The translations under genes and the position numbers were made by a program. Of a stretch of DNA of 64,000 bases, positions 48,581 through 57,858 are shown piece by piece (position 1 is the first letter of the stretch; each line of letters starts with the position of its first letter). Below the pieces are notes generated by a model. It was not told where the DNA came from and did no database searches. It saw nothing but the letters and a program-made list of their open reading frames with translations. The DNA is from Clostridiales bacterium PH28_bin88 (lineage in GTDB: Bacteria; Bacillota; PH28-bin88). The stretch covers positions 1-64,000 of the forward strand of contig LAKY01000027.1 in assembly GCA_000987045.1 (NCBI GenBank), in the 5' to 3' direction.

Positions 48581-50350
48581 CTACCTCCCCAGCATTTTGT
48601 TCAGCGATCCCCCGGCGGGAACCATGGGGAATACGTTCTCTTCCCGTTCAACGACAAAATCCAGTACAAAGGGTTCCGGCGTGCGGATGGCTTCTTCCAG
48701 GGCCGGACGGACGTCTTCAGGCCTGGTAACCCTTAAGCCCCGGGCCCCGTAGGCCTCCGCCAGTTTGACAAAGTCGGGCCCCCCCGCCGAAAGGTCGGTA
48801 TGAGAATAGCGTTTGCCGAAAAACAGTTCCTGCCACTGCCGCACCATACCCAGGTACTGGTTGTTCATGATGGCCACGTTGACCGGCAAGCGGTACTGGA
48901 CAGCGGTGGCCAACTCCTGGGCGGTCATCTGCAGGCTGCCGTCCCCGGCGATATCGAACACCACAGCGTCCGGGTGGGCCACCTGCACGCCGATGGCTGC
49001 TGGCAACCCGAAGCCCATGGTTCCCAGACCGCCGGAGGTGACAAAGGACCTGGGCCGGTGGCAGCGGTAGTACTGGGCCGCCCACATCTGGTGCTGGCCC
49101 ACATCGGTGGTGATGAAGGCGTCGCCCCCGGTAACCTCGTAGATCTGGTCAATGACATACTGGGGCTTCAAGGTATCTCCATTCTGCTCGTACTTTAAGG
49201 GATACTCTCTCCGCCACTTGTATACCCGGTCCCGCCATGGGGAGTAGTCCTTTTCTTCAATGATGGATAATAATTCCCGGAGCACATGGCGCACGTCCCC
49301 GACGATGGGGATATCCACCATGACGTTTTTACCGATTTCCGCCGCATCGATGTCCACATGCACAATTTTAGCCTTGGGGGCGAAGGTGTCTGTTCTGCCG
49401 GTAACCCGGTCGTCGAACCGCATGCCCAGGGCCACCAGCAAGTCGCAGGAACTGATGGCGTAGTTGGCATAGGCCGTGCCGTGCATACCCGGCATTCCCA
49501 GTGACAGGGGATGGTTTTCCGGAAAAGCCCCTTTACCCATCAGGGTGGTGGAAACAGGGATCCCTGTCTTTTCCACCAACTGCAGGAGTTCCCCGTGAGC
49601 CCCCGAGGTGATTACCCCGCCCCCGGCCACAATGACGGGCCGGTTGGCCGCCGCCAGCGCCCTGGCCACCTGCTTTATCTTGGCCTCATTACCGTTATAG
49701 GGAATCCGGTAACCGGGCAGGTGCAGTTTGGATGGGTAGTTGAACGTACTCTTCGTGACAGTGACATCTTTGGGCAGGTCGATGACGACCGGGCCCGGGC
49801 GGCCGGTGGTAGCCAGGTAAAAAGCCTCCCGGATGGTCATCGCCAGGTCCTTGACGTCTTTAACCAGGTAAGCGTATTTGGTGATAGGCAGGGTGATCCC
49901 GGTAATATCCGCCTCCTGGAAGGAATCTCGGCCTACCATGGGCAGCGGCACCTGGCCGGTAATGGCCACCATGGGGACGGAGTCCATGTAAGCGTTGGCG
50001 ATACCTGTCACCAGGTTGGTAGCCCCCGGCCCGGAGGTGGCAATACACACCCCCGGCTTGCCCGTGGTGCGGGCATAGGCGTCGGCGGCATGCGCCGCCC
50101 CCTGCTCGTGGCGGGTGAGGATATGCCGGATCTGGGGCGACCGGTACAGCTCGTCATAGAGAGGCAGTACCTGTCCTCCCGGGTAACCGAATACCGTGTC
50201 TACTCCTTCACATTCCAGTGCCTTTACCAGGATCTCCGCCCCGGTAAGCAGTTTTTTATCGTCCCTGGTTAAATCCCCAAGGCCATCCACCTCCGTCATT
50301 TTTCTCAACTTATTTTCTTGGTTTTTGATTTCTGCCGCGGGTAAAGCCAT
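48581..50350 (-). CDS. ilvB: Acetolactate synthase large subunit
   Basis: 589 residues. It condenses pyruvate to acetolactate or with 2-ketobutyrate. Catalytic glutamate in TRHEQGAAHAADAYAR, FAD/TPP domains and GDGSLQMTAQEL are canonical. An N-terminal extension of about 35 charged residues precedes the TPP domain. Followed directly by ilvN, so the holoenzyme is encoded as a unit. Confidence 0.95.
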   Translation of the reverse strand: MALPAAEIKNQENKLRKMTEVDGLGDLTRDDKKLLTGAEILVKALECEGVDTVFGYPGGQVLPLYDELYRSPQIRHILTRHEQGAAHAADAYARTTGKPGVCIATSGPGATNLVTGIANAYMDSVPMVAITGQVPLPMVGRDSFQEADITGITLPITKYAYLVKDVKDLAMTIREAFYLATTGRPGPVVIDLPKDVTVTKSTFNYPSKLHLPGYRIPYNGNEAKIKQVARALAAANRPVIVAGGGVITSGAHGELLQLVEKTGIPVSTTLMGKGAFPENHPLSLGMPGMHGTAYANYAISSCDLLVALGMRFDDRVTGRTDTFAPKAKIVHVDIDAAEIGKNVMVDIPIVGDVRHVLRELLSIIEEKDYSPWRDRVYKWRREYPLKYEQNGDTLKPQYVIDQIYEVTGGDAFITTDVGQHQMWAAQYYRCHRPRSFVTSGGLGTMGFGLPAAIGVQVAHPDAVVFDIAGDGSLQMTAQELATAVQYRLPVNVAIMNNQYLGMVRQWQELFFGKRYSHTDLSAGGPDFVKLAEAYGARGLRVTRPEDVRPALEEAIRTPEPFVLDFVVEREENVFPMVPAGGSLNKMLGR

Positions 50351-50409
50351 CTTGTGCCGCCTCCGATTAACTCTTAACGTGTCCTGCAGGTAGAGTCACC
50401 ATTCACCGG

Positions 50410-52071
50410 TCAGTCCTCCAGCACCGCCCCGGTATTGGCCGAAGTAACCAGCTTGATATACCGGGCCAGGTACCCTTTGGTCACTCGCGGTTCAGGGGGC
50501 TGCCAGGCCGCCCGACGGCACTCCAGTTCCCCGGCATCCACCGCCAGCTCCACAGAATTACGAGGAATGTCGATCTTGATCAGGTCCCCTTCTTGCACCA
50601 GGGCAATGGCGCCACCCGCTGCCGCTTCTGGCGAAACGTGCCCGATAGAAGCCCCACGGGAAGCCCCGGAGAATCGCCCGTCGGTGATCAGCGCCACCGA
50701 GGCGTCCATTCCCATGCCGGCCAGCGCGGCGGTAGGGGTGAGCATCTCCCGCATTCCCGGCCCCCCCTTGGGACCCTCATACCGGATTACCACCACGTCC
50801 CCGGGCTGGATGCGGCGACCCATGATGGCCCGGATGGCCTCCTCTTCGCTGTCAAATACCCGGGCGGGGCCCTGGTGCACCATCATCTCAGGCCGCACCG
50901 CCGCCTTCTTCACCACCGCGCCGCCAGGAGCTAAATTGCCATACAGGATGGCCAGCCCACCTTCGGGGGAGTAGGGGTCTTCAAACCGCCGGATTATATC
51001 AGGCCTCATGATCTCCCGTCCCTGAATGTTGTCCCCCACCGTCTTACCGGTGGTGGTCAGTGCTCCCAGCTCCAGCAGCCCGTGCTTGGCCAGTTCGGCC
51101 ATCACCGCCGGAATGCCGCCGGCTTCATGGAGGTCCTCCAGGTAGTGGTCGCCCGCCGGGCTCAACTTGCACAGGTGAGGGGTCCGGCGGCTGATCTGGT
51201 TGACCAGGTCCAGGTCAAGCTTGATCCCCGCCTCGTGGGCGATGGCTGGCAGGTGCAGCACCGTATTGGTGGAGCAGCCCAGGGCCATGTCCACGGTGAG
51301 AGCGTTCCGGAAGGCTGCCCCGGTCATGATGTCCAGCGGCTTGATATCCTGCTCTAAAAGCCGCATCACCTGCATCCCCGCCCGTTTGGCCAGGCGCAGG
51401 CGAGCGGCATGCACCGCGGGAACGGTGCCGTTACCCGGCAAGCCCATCCCCAATACCTCGGTCATACAGTTCATGGAGTTGGCGGTGAACATGCCGGCGC
51501 AAGAACCGCAGCCGGGGCATGCCTCCTCTTCCAGTTCGGCCAGTTCTTCATGGGTCATTTTGCCGGCGCCTACCGCACCAACCGCCTCAAAGATGGAGCT
51601 GACGCTTACCCGCTTACCCTGGAACCTCCCGGTCAGCATGGGACCGCCGCTGACAAAAACCGAAGGGATATTCAGGCGGGCCGCGGCCATCAGCATGCCT
51701 GGCACAACCTTGTCGCAGTTGGGAATAAACACCAGGGCGTCAAAGGGGTGGGCACTCGCCATAATTTCCACGGAATCCGCGATCAACTCCCGGCTGGCCA
51801 GGGAATACTTCATCCCGGCATGGTTCATGGCGATGCCGTCACACACGGCGATGGTAGGAAACTCCAGGGGAGTCCCCCCCGCCAGGCGTACCCCGGCCTT
51901 GACCGCCTCCGCAATGGTGTCCAGGTGCATGTGGCCCGGGATCACCTCATTCTGGGAGTTGACAATGCCGATCATCGGCCCGTTCATCTCTTCATCCAAC
52001 AGGCCCAAAGCCTTGAACAGGGACCTGTGGGGCGCCTTCTCCACACCCAGCTTCATATTGTCGCTACGCAT
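50410..52071 (-). CDS. ilvD: Dihydroxy-acid dehydratase
   Basis: About 553 residues. It dehydrates dihydroxy-acids to the keto acids of valine and isoleucine. Cluster-ligand cysteines sit in NCDKVVPGM and [19 protein letters not shown] 52071 lies behind GGGAGG; the longer frame overlapping ilvE is not needed. Confidence 0.95.
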   Translation of the reverse strand: MRSDNMKLGVEKAPHRSLFKALGLLDEEMNGPMIGIVNSQNEVIPGHMHLDTIAEAVKAGVRLAGGTPLEFPTIAVCDGIAMNHAGMKYSLASRELIADSVEIMASAHPFDALVFIPNCDKVVPGMLMAAARLNIPSVFVSGGPMLTGRFQGKRVSVSSIFEAVGAVGAGKMTHEELAELEEEACPGCGSCAGMFTANSMNCMTEVLGMGLPGNGTVPAVHAARLRLAKRAGMQVMRLLEQDIKPLDIMTGAAFRNALTVDMALGCSTNTVLHLPAIAHEAGIKLDLDLVNQISRRTPHLCKLSPAGDHYLEDLHEAGGIPAVMAELAKHGLLELGALTTTGKTVGDNIQGREIMRPDIIRRFEDPYSPEGGLAILYGNLAPGGAVVKKAAVRPEMMVHQGPARVFDSEEEAIRAIMGRRIQPGDVVVIRYEGPKGGPGMREMLTPTAALAGMGMDASVALITDGRFSGASRGASIGHVSPEAAAGGAIALVQEGDLIKIDIPRNSVELAVDAGELECRRAAWQPPEPRVTKGYLARYIKLVTSANTGAVLED

Positions 52072-52084
52072 AAGTTTAACCTCC

Positions 52085-52963
52085 CTAGGAAAAGATGATT
52101 GGGCCGTCAGTCTTGGTGAACTCACGGAAACGCTGGATCAGGTCCAGGGTCATCCTCCCCGGCTTGCCGTCACCGATGGTACGGCCATCGATCTTCACCG
52201 TTGGGATGACCTCCGCCGCGGTACCGGTGAGGAAGCACTCATCGGCCACATAGAGGTCATGGCGGGTGAACACCTTTTCGTAGACCGGGATACCCTCTTC
52301 CCGGGCCAGGTCCATCACCGCGTTCCGCGTGATGCCTTCAAGAATGCCGATAAAGGATGGCGGAGTGATGAGCGCCCCGTTCTTGACAATAAAGATGTTG
52401 TCCCCGGTCGCTTCCGCCACGTAGCCCTCATTGTTAAGCATCACGGCTTCCGGCACCCCGGCCAGGTTGGCCTCGATCTTGGCCAGGATATTGTTCAGGT
52501 AGTTAAGGGACTTGATGCGCGGGTTGATGGCCTCCGGGATATTCCGGCGGGTGGCCACGGTGACCACCTCCAGGCCTTGCTGGTACAGTTCCTCGGGGTA
52601 GAGCTGGATGCCGGCGGCAATGCAGAAAACCAGTGATCGCTTGCACTTGCGCGGGTCCAACCCCAGGTCACCGGGGCCACGGGAAACCACCAGCCTGATG
52701 TAGGCATCTCGCAGGTTATTCCGGCGGAGGGTTTCCAGTACCACTTCCTGCATCTCTTCCTTGGTAATACCGATGGCCAGACCAATACTTTGGGCAGACT
52801 CGTACAACCGGTCCAGGTGCGCCTGCAGCTTGAACACCCGGTTGTGGTAGGCGCGGATACCTTCAAATACCCCGTCACCGTATAGCAGCCCGTGATCGAA
52901 TACCGACACTTTGGCCTCGTCCTCCGGCACGTACCTGCCGTCAAAATAAATGATCAGCCCCAT
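52085..52963 (-). CDS. ilvE: Branched-chain amino-acid aminotransferase
   Basis: 292 residues, class IV PLP enzyme. [14 protein letters not shown] near the N-terminus and the catalytic lysine in [12 protein letters not shown] are typical. It performs the last step to Leu, Ile and Val. First gene of the operon, behind a T-box leader. Ribosome site GTGAGGAGG precedes the ATG. Confidence 0.93.
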   Translation of the reverse strand: MGLIIYFDGRYVPEDEAKVSVFDHGLLYGDGVFEGIRAYHNRVFKLQAHLDRLYESAQSIGLAIGITKEEMQEVVLETLRRNNLRDAYIRLVVSRGPGDLGLDPRKCKRSLVFCIAAGIQLYPEELYQQGLEVVTVATRRNIPEAINPRIKSLNYLNNILAKIEANLAGVPEAVMLNNEGYVAEATGDNIFIVKNGALITPPSFIGILEGITRNAVMDLAREEGIPVYEKVFTRHDLYVADECFLTGTAAEVIPTVKIDGRTIGDGKPGRMTLDLIQRFREFTKTDGPIIFS

Positions 52964-53012
52964 GAGTCCCCATCCTCCTCACTTTATGTAGTTTATTCAT
53001 TGAACGTATAAC

Positions 53013-53068
53013 AAAAGACCCGCGGATAAATTCCCAAACGAGTGGGGAACCTATCCGCTGGGTCTTTT
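53013..53068 (-). terminator. Second terminator-like hairpin before ilvE
   Basis: AAAAGACCCAGCGGATA pairs almost perfectly with TATCCGCGGGTCTTTT around an inner TTCCC/GGGAA stem, followed by GTTATAC on the minus strand. It lies between the T-box terminator and ilvE, so every ilv transcript must pass it. Confidence 0.75.
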
Positions 53069-53085
53069 ATCCCCACGGTGTAACA

Positions 53086-53300
53086 TTCTAGAAGCTGGAG
53101 GCTAGCGACTTGAGGCTGGATTGTTCTAACTTCCAGTTTCCAGCATTTCGCTTCCAGAATGCCTGTACCGCTCGGTCCAGTCATTTCGGAAGTCGGTAGT
53201 CAGAAGTCGGAGGTCGGATAATCCTCCCTGGCGCAAACCATCCCCAATCCTTCTGACTTCAGGCTTCCTGCGTCTGACTTCCGAAACCGGAACCCTAGGT
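53086..53300. repeat. Two adjacent stutter inverted repeats
   Basis: First: TAGAAGCTGGAGGCTAGC against TTCCAGTTTCCAGCATTTCG (53090-53160). Second: GGAAGTCGGTAGTCAGAAGT against CTTCCTGCGTCTGACTTCCG (53187-53290). Both lie in the leader between the T-box and ilvE. Confidence 0.7.
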
Positions 53301-53344
53301 ACACTTCCCTCTTCATATACCTATTGGATATTGTATAATGCACT

Positions 53345-53725
53345 ATAGAAACTAAAAATTCTCCCAATCACCGACAGATCAATATACTGTCAGGGACGAG
53401 AGAATCCCGCGGTACCACCCTGATTGTTGCTTGAAGACAACCTCTTTCGTGCTCTAACAGCGCCGGGAATACAAGAAGCTTGAGGCAAGAAGCACGATGC
53501 AAATCCGTCTATTCCTGCTTCCTGCTTCACTTCTCTTGCTTCCTGTTGATGCCAGCGCTTAGCACTGCGCGGTAACGGGCGCGCTGATGCCGGACCCGCC
53601 TACTACCGGTTCGGCGGAACAGCTAGGAAGGGACACCAGGTATCGTGTCGGTACCGGCTTACACCAACCCGGCTCGCTGTCACCCAGGAACTATACCCGA
53701 CCTTTCTTCCATCATCGCTTTTTAT
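53345..53725 (-). ncRNA. T-box leader of the branched-chain operon
   Basis: The minus strand shows the canonical T-box AGGGTGGTACCGCGGG (53421-53406) followed by a terminator (53407-53354: ATTCTC...GGGAGAAT then TTTTT). Upstream, stem I has its distal GCGAGCCGGGTTGGTG region. Uncharged tRNA binding would favour antitermination and open the ilv/leu genes. A stem III (53565-53552 with 53466-53449) carries a stutter repeat at its tip. I cannot fix the specifier codon with confidence, so Leu, Ile or Val remains open. Confidence 0.93.
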
Positions 53726-53747
53726 TTATTGGGTAATTTTAATGACT

Positions 53748-53776
53748 AGTATATTAAAGTTAAGCACCGCTGTCAA
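53748..53776 (-). promoter_or_regulatory. Sigma-A promoter of the branched-chain operon
   Basis: TTGACA (53776-53771), a 17-base spacer and TATACT (53753-53748) on the minus strand, just upstream of stem I of the T-box. Confidence 0.85.
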
Positions 53777-53808
53777 CCTTCTTAACCCAAATTTTAATGT
53801 AAAACATT

Positions 53809-53994
53809 TTACAGTTTACCGGATGGTAGCAGGTTTTCCAAATCGTCCACAGGGGCATCCACGATAAAGGTATGGTTGTAAAGGGCCTTCAAGACAGCCA
53901 CACATTCCCCGTTTTGACCGGCTTTAAAGTCAATAATGCAGAACGTAATATCATTGCCATGAGACTTCCGAGTCACCAGATCACCCACCTTCAT
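53809..53994 (-). CDS. YabG N-terminal-domain-like short protein
   Basis: 61 residues starting MKVGDLVTRKSHGNDITFCI, very like the first domain of the sporulation protease YabG. Full YabG is about 290 residues, and the protease part is absent here. ATG 53994 follows GGGAGGTGG, so it looks expressed. It may be a stand-alone paralogue or a truncated copy. Confidence 0.7.
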   Translation of the reverse strand: MKVGDLVTRKSHGNDITFCIIDFKAGQNGECVAVLKALYNHTFIVDAPVDDLENLLPSGKL

Positions 53995-54200
53995 GGTAAC
54001 CACCTCCCTGCTAATTATCATATGCCTTTGCCGGCTACAAGTACCACCATTCCAGTATCAAATTGTACGCTATCCACAACCCGTACCAGGATAGCTATCC
54101 ATGATTTATGCTGGCATACTTTCCTGATATATTGATAAAAATTGGCCGCACCAGGCATACTATGCAAAAGAAGTCGATTAAAAAAAGGAGTGAGGTTCAA

Positions 54201-54356
54201 ATGTCTGTACTTAACGAACTGAAGGTAGCTCCCCTTTCAGACACCCAGGTGCATATGCTACAAGATACCGAGAAGAAATTGAACCAGGCGGGAGTAGCCA
54301 TGACCGACGACCATGAGATTTACCTGCTGGCTCTCGAGCGGAAGAAGGAAAAGTAA
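54201..54356 (+). CDS. Small conserved-looking protein, unknown function
   Basis: 51 residues beginning MSVLNELKVAPLSDTQVHML, acidic and helical. GGAGTGAGG lies five to ten bases before the ATG. No family recognised. It is two bases from the next small gene, so they are co-transcribed. Confidence 0.6.
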   Translation: MSVLNELKVAPLSDTQVHMLQDTEKKLNQAGVAMTDDHEIYLLALERKKEK

Positions 54357-54357
54357 T

Positions 54358-54630
54358 ATGTCCATGAACCGTTTGATCCGTCAAAGCCTTACGATGTTTG
54401 AGGAAGCCGCAGCCATGCCTTTTGAGATTATCCGGCGCACCTGGGGCGACCAGTCCTCTACCACGGGCCAGACTGTCAGGCAGATGGCCTCCCTAGCTGA
54501 AGGGATGGCTACCATGCCCTTCCGCTTCACCAGGGACTTTTTCGAAGACAATTCCATGAACCAGGCCGGCCAGACCGCGCCGGCGGCCGGCGGGCAACCT
54601 GCCGCCATTGAGGCACAGCAGCCCCAATAG
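54358..54630 (+). CDS. Small helical protein with alanine/glutamine tail, unknown function
   Basis: 90 residues. Two similar phrases, EEAAAMPFEIIRRTW and AEGMATMPFRFTRDFF, look like an internal repeat of an amphipathic unit (MPFxxxRxxF/W). The tail is rich in A, G, Q and P. No family recognised. Starts right after the previous stop. Confidence 0.6.
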   Translation: MSMNRLIRQSLTMFEEAAAMPFEIIRRTWGDQSSTTGQTVRQMASLAEGMATMPFRFTRDFFEDNSMNQAGQTAPAAGGQPAAIEAQQPQ

Positions 54631-54631
54631 T

Positions 54632-54720
54632 AGTCAGTCGTCGAGTAGCTGGAGTCGGGGGATAAACCAAATGGCGTACCATATCCCGCTGCCTGCTGCC
54701 TGACGACCGACGACCGAATT
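54632..54720. repeat. Stutter inverted repeat
   Basis: AGTCAGTCGTCGAGTAGC on the left and TGCTGCCTGACGACCGACGA on the right, between two small genes. Confidence 0.65.
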
Positions 54721-54726
54721 GTAGAG

Positions 54727-54924
54727 GTGAGAGACTTGCCGGAAAAAGAAAAAAGGACCTTTAAGACCGACACGCCGGCCCCATATAATCCGATGACTAC
54801 CCCACCGGCATTCTCCGTCGACCCGATCACGCCGGAAATGGTCCAGCCGGGGATACTCAAAAGGCTAAATCCCCCGCCCAACGAGGGGCGAGGGCGTTAC
54901 CAGTCAGCGAGGAAAAAAGGATAA
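54727..54924 (+). CDS. Small proline-rich hydrophilic protein, unknown function
   Basis: Up to 65 residues. TTG 54736 (LPEKEKRTFKTDTPAPYNP) sits at good distance from GAGGTG; GTG 54727 is the alternative. The middle is rich in P and T, and the end is basic. A terminator hairpin directly follows, supporting a real gene. Confidence 0.5.
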   Translation: MRDLPEKEKRTFKTDTPAPYNPMTTPPAFSVDPITPEMVQPGILKRLNPPPNEGRGRYQSARKKG

Positions 54925-54947
54925 CCAGGCGAACGCCTGGTTATTTT
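54923..54947 (+). terminator. Terminator of the small-gene group
   Basis: AACCAGGCG and CGCCTGGTT pair around AA, followed by ATTTTA. Confidence 0.8.
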
Positions 54948-55588
54948 AGTTGGGCTCTTGCTCTTAGCTTACGAGACGTATTAATCCCCAGAACATATAG
55001 CGCGGCGGTATCCAATTGGGTAGGGGCGCTGGCGTCAAAGAGAATTACAGCGCTGGCGAGAAACTCCTCGTCCCCCGGCCAAACGCCCACCGCCAGCGGG
55101 ATGCGCGGCAGGGCGGGAATGACCACCCCCACCTTCCCAAACGCTGCCGGTTTTCCTCCCAGCGCTGATGCCGCTACCGGCAGAAGTTCCGGAAAGCGGC
55201 CGAAATCCTTGGCCACCGGGTAAACCGCTTCCTGCAGGAAAGGGGCATGGTGGTGAGGGCCACCAGGCAACTCGATAAAACTCAACCACCGGCCCCGCGG
55301 GGGTAACCCGCTGGCCGAACCCAGGTAAAGCACCAGCAGGGTGCTGTCGCTAACCGGGACCTCATCTGTTCCGGTTCCTTTCCGGACCAATCCCGTAGGG
55401 AAGGTAATGCGATATTCCTCACCACAATAAGGGAGGGAGAACTCTCCCGCTTCAGAGCAATAAGTCGCCCCGGCACGGTCCGCCATCAGCCAGGGGTCCT
55501 GGAAGGACATTTTTGCCACCGCCTCCCGGTAGGCGTGGCCGTAATTACCCCCGTACGATTCGTAATGCGACCCTTGGTTTGATACCAT
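54941..55588 (-). CDS. DUF3786 protein
   Basis: About 215 residues. The pattern LLVLYLGSASG, then WLSFIELPGGPHHHAPF, then LPRIPLAVGVWPGDEEF and ILFDASA matches DUF3786, a family of anaerobes of unknown function, often near corrinoid or iron-sulfur genes. Start is uncertain: ATG 55588 avoids overlap with the zinc-ribbon gene. Confidence 0.85.
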   Translation of the reverse strand: MVSNQGSHYESYGGNYGHAYREAVAKMSFQDPWLMADRAGATYCSEAGEFSLPYCGEEYRITFPTGLVRKGTGTDEVPVSDSTLLVLYLGSASGLPPRGRWLSFIELPGGPHHHAPFLQEAVYPVAKDFGRFPELLPVAASALGGKPAAFGKVGVVIPALPRIPLAVGVWPGDEEFLASAVILFDASAPTQLDTAALYVLGINTSRKLRARAQLK

Positions 55589-55599
55589 CGTCCGCCAGC

Positions 55600-55821
55600 C
55601 TAGCATCCCGAGCAGCCGCTACAGCTCTTACCGCTGCACCCGCTGCTCTTGGTGGATGCCTCACCGCCGGCCGCGCCTTTATTGTACAGAAAGCCGGTAA
55701 ACAGTTGCGACACGGCAGGGCTTTGACATTGAGGGCAACGGACTTGATCCTTTTCCTTGATGGACAGGAAAAGGGAAAACCGGTGACTGCAGTCTTTACA
55801 CACAAAGTCGTAAGTAGGCAA
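55600..55821 (-). CDS. FmdB-family zinc-ribbon protein
   Basis: 73 residues. PTYDFVCKDCSHRF and VRCPQCQSPAVSQLF form a CxxC...CxxC zinc ribbon typical of FmdB regulators. The tail SGCSGKSCSGCSGC adds cysteines. TTG start behind GGAGG. Function of the family is poorly known. Confidence 0.9.
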   Translation of the reverse strand: MPTYDFVCKDCSHRFSLFLSIKEKDQVRCPQCQSPAVSQLFTGFLYNKGAAGGEASTKSSGCSGKSCSGCSGC

Positions 55822-55877
55822 GGTACCGACACCTCCGTTCAGGAAGCAAGAAACTTCATCTTTAAATATAACATAAG

Positions 55878-57035
55878 TCAGCTGGTTTTTCTATGCCGGT
55901 TGCGGATGGCGGTATACTCCTCTTCGGTCAGGGTCCGATCTATCAACAATTTGCTGTTCTCCGATAGCTTTTCCTCGTAGGGTTCGGCTATTATTTGCCC
56001 CTCAGGGTCGCACAACAACCGGACGGTAGGGCGATGGGGCATCCCTTTTGGAGTATCAACAACCAATCCAATATGGCCGGAATTCAACTTCAAAGCGATT
56101 CCCACCGGGTAAAGCGCCACATTATTGAGGAAAGCCTGCACCAGCCGGTAGTCGAATAAGTAGTTTCCGGTTCCCGCAATCATCTCGAAAGCCTCGTACG
56201 GTTGATAGGCCTTGCGGTAAATCCGGTCCGCCGTCAGGGCGTCGTAAACGTCCACCATCCCCACAATCTGGGCAAACTCATGAATTTCCCGGCCTTGCAG
56301 GCCCCGGGGATAACCGCTGCCGTCAAACTTCTCGTGATGCTGGTAGGCTATCTGGGCGGAGAGCCCGCTGAACCCCGCCAGGCCCTTAAGCATTTCGAAA
56401 CCGTAGCCGGGATGTTTCTTGACTTCTTCAAATTCATGGGGGTCAAGCGGCCCGGGTTTGTTGAGCACTTCCGGAGGCACCTTCACCTTTCCCACGTCGT
56501 GCAGCAGCGCTCCCATGCCCAGGTACAACAGGTTATGGCGTTCATACCCCAGGGAAATTCCCGTCATCAGGGCCAGGACGCATACGTTGACGCAGTGGCC
56601 GTAGGTGTAGTCATCCACCGCCCGGATGTCAGTGAGGTTTACCATTACGTCACCGCGGTTTAACAGGTCGTCCACGACCTCCGTGACGGTTTGCTTTACC
56701 AGCAACTCGTTGATTTCCGGCTTGCGGTCGGCCTTCACCTGGAAGCTGAGGCCGGCGAACATGCTCTTAACCGTTTTGATGGCCTTCAGCCTTGTTTGCT
56801 CGGAAATGACATCCTCAACGTCGACGCCAGACATGAGATGGTCCTCCACGTAGATGGCGGGAATGCCCTGCTCGTGAAGGCGCTGGATGTAACTCGGCCT
56901 CAACTCTTTGCCTTTATTCAGCAGCACCAGGCCATCGGCGCTGAACACCGGCCTGGCCACCACCATCCCCGGATGCAGCAGAGGGAGAGGGTATTTACGC
57001 AATGTGGAGCGCCCCCCATAAATGGCAGACATCAT
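55878..57035 (-). CDS. HD-GYP domain protein, probable c-di-GMP phosphodiesterase
   Basis: 385 residues. A DUF3391-like N-terminal domain (10-110) is followed by an HD-GYP domain: LLHDVGKVKVPPEVLNKPG, then HHEKFDGSGYPRGLQG with the GYP signature. A C-terminal extension of about 90 residues follows, also common in this group. It likely cleaves c-di-GMP; the signal sensed is unknown. Confidence 0.92.
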   Translation of the reverse strand: MMSAIYGGRSTLRKYPLPLLHPGMVVARPVFSADGLVLLNKGKELRPSYIQRLHEQGIPAIYVEDHLMSGVDVEDVISEQTRLKAIKTVKSMFAGLSFQVKADRKPEINELLVKQTVTEVVDDLLNRGDVMVNLTDIRAVDDYTYGHCVNVCVLALMTGISLGYERHNLLYLGMGALLHDVGKVKVPPEVLNKPGPLDPHEFEEVKKHPGYGFEMLKGLAGFSGLSAQIAYQHHEKFDGSGYPRGLQGREIHEFAQIVGMVDVYDALTADRIYRKAYQPYEAFEMIAGTGNYLFDYRLVQAFLNNVALYPVGIALKLNSGHIGLVVDTPKGMPHRPTVRLLCDPEGQIIAEPYEEKLSENSKLLIDRTLTEEEYTAIRNRHRKTS

Positions 57036-57092
57036 TCGTCTTTATTCTACATTTTTATGCAATTACCTTTTTATCCTCACCTGTGTTTCGCT

Positions 57093-57125
57093 AAAAACAT
57101 ACCACAGGCAACCAAGGCCTGTGGT
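57093..57125 (-). terminator. Terminator of the ferredoxin gene
   Basis: ACCACAGGC and GCCTGTGGT pair around an eight-base loop; on the minus strand TATGTTTTTAG follows. Confidence 0.75.
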
Positions 57126-57160
57126 TTACAAGAGGCTGGAGGCATGACGCAAGAGGTAGG

Positions 57161-57382
57161 TTACGAAGCTGCCTCGAAGGGTACCCGTTGGATGGCTTCC
57201 ACCGGGCACGCGTTGTAACAGCGGGCACAGCGCTGGCATTTGTCCTGGTCGATGGCATAATTCGCGTTGTCCTCCACGTAAATGGCATCGTCCCGGCATT
57301 CCAGCCAGCAGGTCGCGCAGTTCTTGCATTTAGAGGCTTCAATGAGGTAACTCCACTTGAAATTCTTTTTTGGCGGCACCAT
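57161..57382 (-). CDS. 2[4Fe-4S] ferredoxin, oxidoreductase delta-like
   Basis: 73 residues. Two clusters: CKNCATCWLEC and CQRCARCYNACP, each CxxCxxCxxxC. It resembles the delta subunit of 2-oxoacid:ferredoxin oxidoreductases or a free ferredoxin. ATG 57382 follows AGGAGGGG; the longer frame is not needed. Confidence 0.92.
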   Translation of the reverse strand: MVPPKKNFKWSYLIEASKCKNCATCWLECRDDAIYVEDNANYAIDQDKCQRCARCYNACPVEAIQRVPFEAAS

Positions 57383-57537
57383 TTTACCCCTCCTACACAC
57401 ATGTTGCGTGACTATTTCGACGGAGGCTTCCGGTATTCCTTCAAACATCATAGGAAAAGTCCGGCCGGGGGGTAATATTGGCTGGCAGTTGGGGAACCCT
57501 ACCTGACGTATAAACAATTCCGAGAGGAGGAAAGTTT

Positions 57538-57813
57538 ATGCCAGCACAGAACCAGCAACCGCCCCAGTTACCCCAGTTGATGCAGCAGTGCCAGCAGTCC
57601 CTTACCCAGATAGGCAACCTGGCCATGCAGGCCCAGCAAAACAGCGCCCAGGCGCAAGGCCAGTGGCCCCAGGTACAACAACTTGCTAACCAGGCGCTCC
57701 AGCAGCTCCAGCAAGCCCAACAGCAGATGCAGCAGGTTCAGGTGCAGCAGGCAGCTCAGCAGGCAGCTCAACAGGCTGCCCAGCAGGCCACTGCCCAGAT
57801 GCAACAGCAATAA
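57538..57813 (+). CDS. Glutamine/alanine-rich low-complexity protein
   Basis: 91 residues, over a third glutamine. The second half repeats QQAAQQAAQQA. No signal peptide or membrane segment. GAGAGGAGG precedes the ATG and a hairpin follows the stop, so it looks expressed. Such proteins occur among spore-coat-like small proteins of Clostridia, but no family is recognised. Confidence 0.7.
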   Translation: MPAQNQQPPQLPQLMQQCQQSLTQIGNLAMQAQQNSAQAQGQWPQVQQLANQALQQLQQAQQQMQQVQVQQAAQQAAQQAAQQATAQMQQQ

Positions 57814-57819
57814 AAAACA

Positions 57820-57853
57820 GAGTCCTCCGGCGGCCGTGGCCCGGAGGACTCTT
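57820..57853 (+). terminator. Terminator after the glutamine-rich gene
   Basis: GAGTCCTCCGG and CCGGAGGACTC pair around a ten-base GC-rich loop, followed by TTGCC; the T run is weak. Confidence 0.65.
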
Positions 57854-57858
57854 GCCTC

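Noticed and set aside
53406..53421. GGTACC-containing sequence as a restriction-site curiosity
   Set aside because: It is simply the conserved T-box core.
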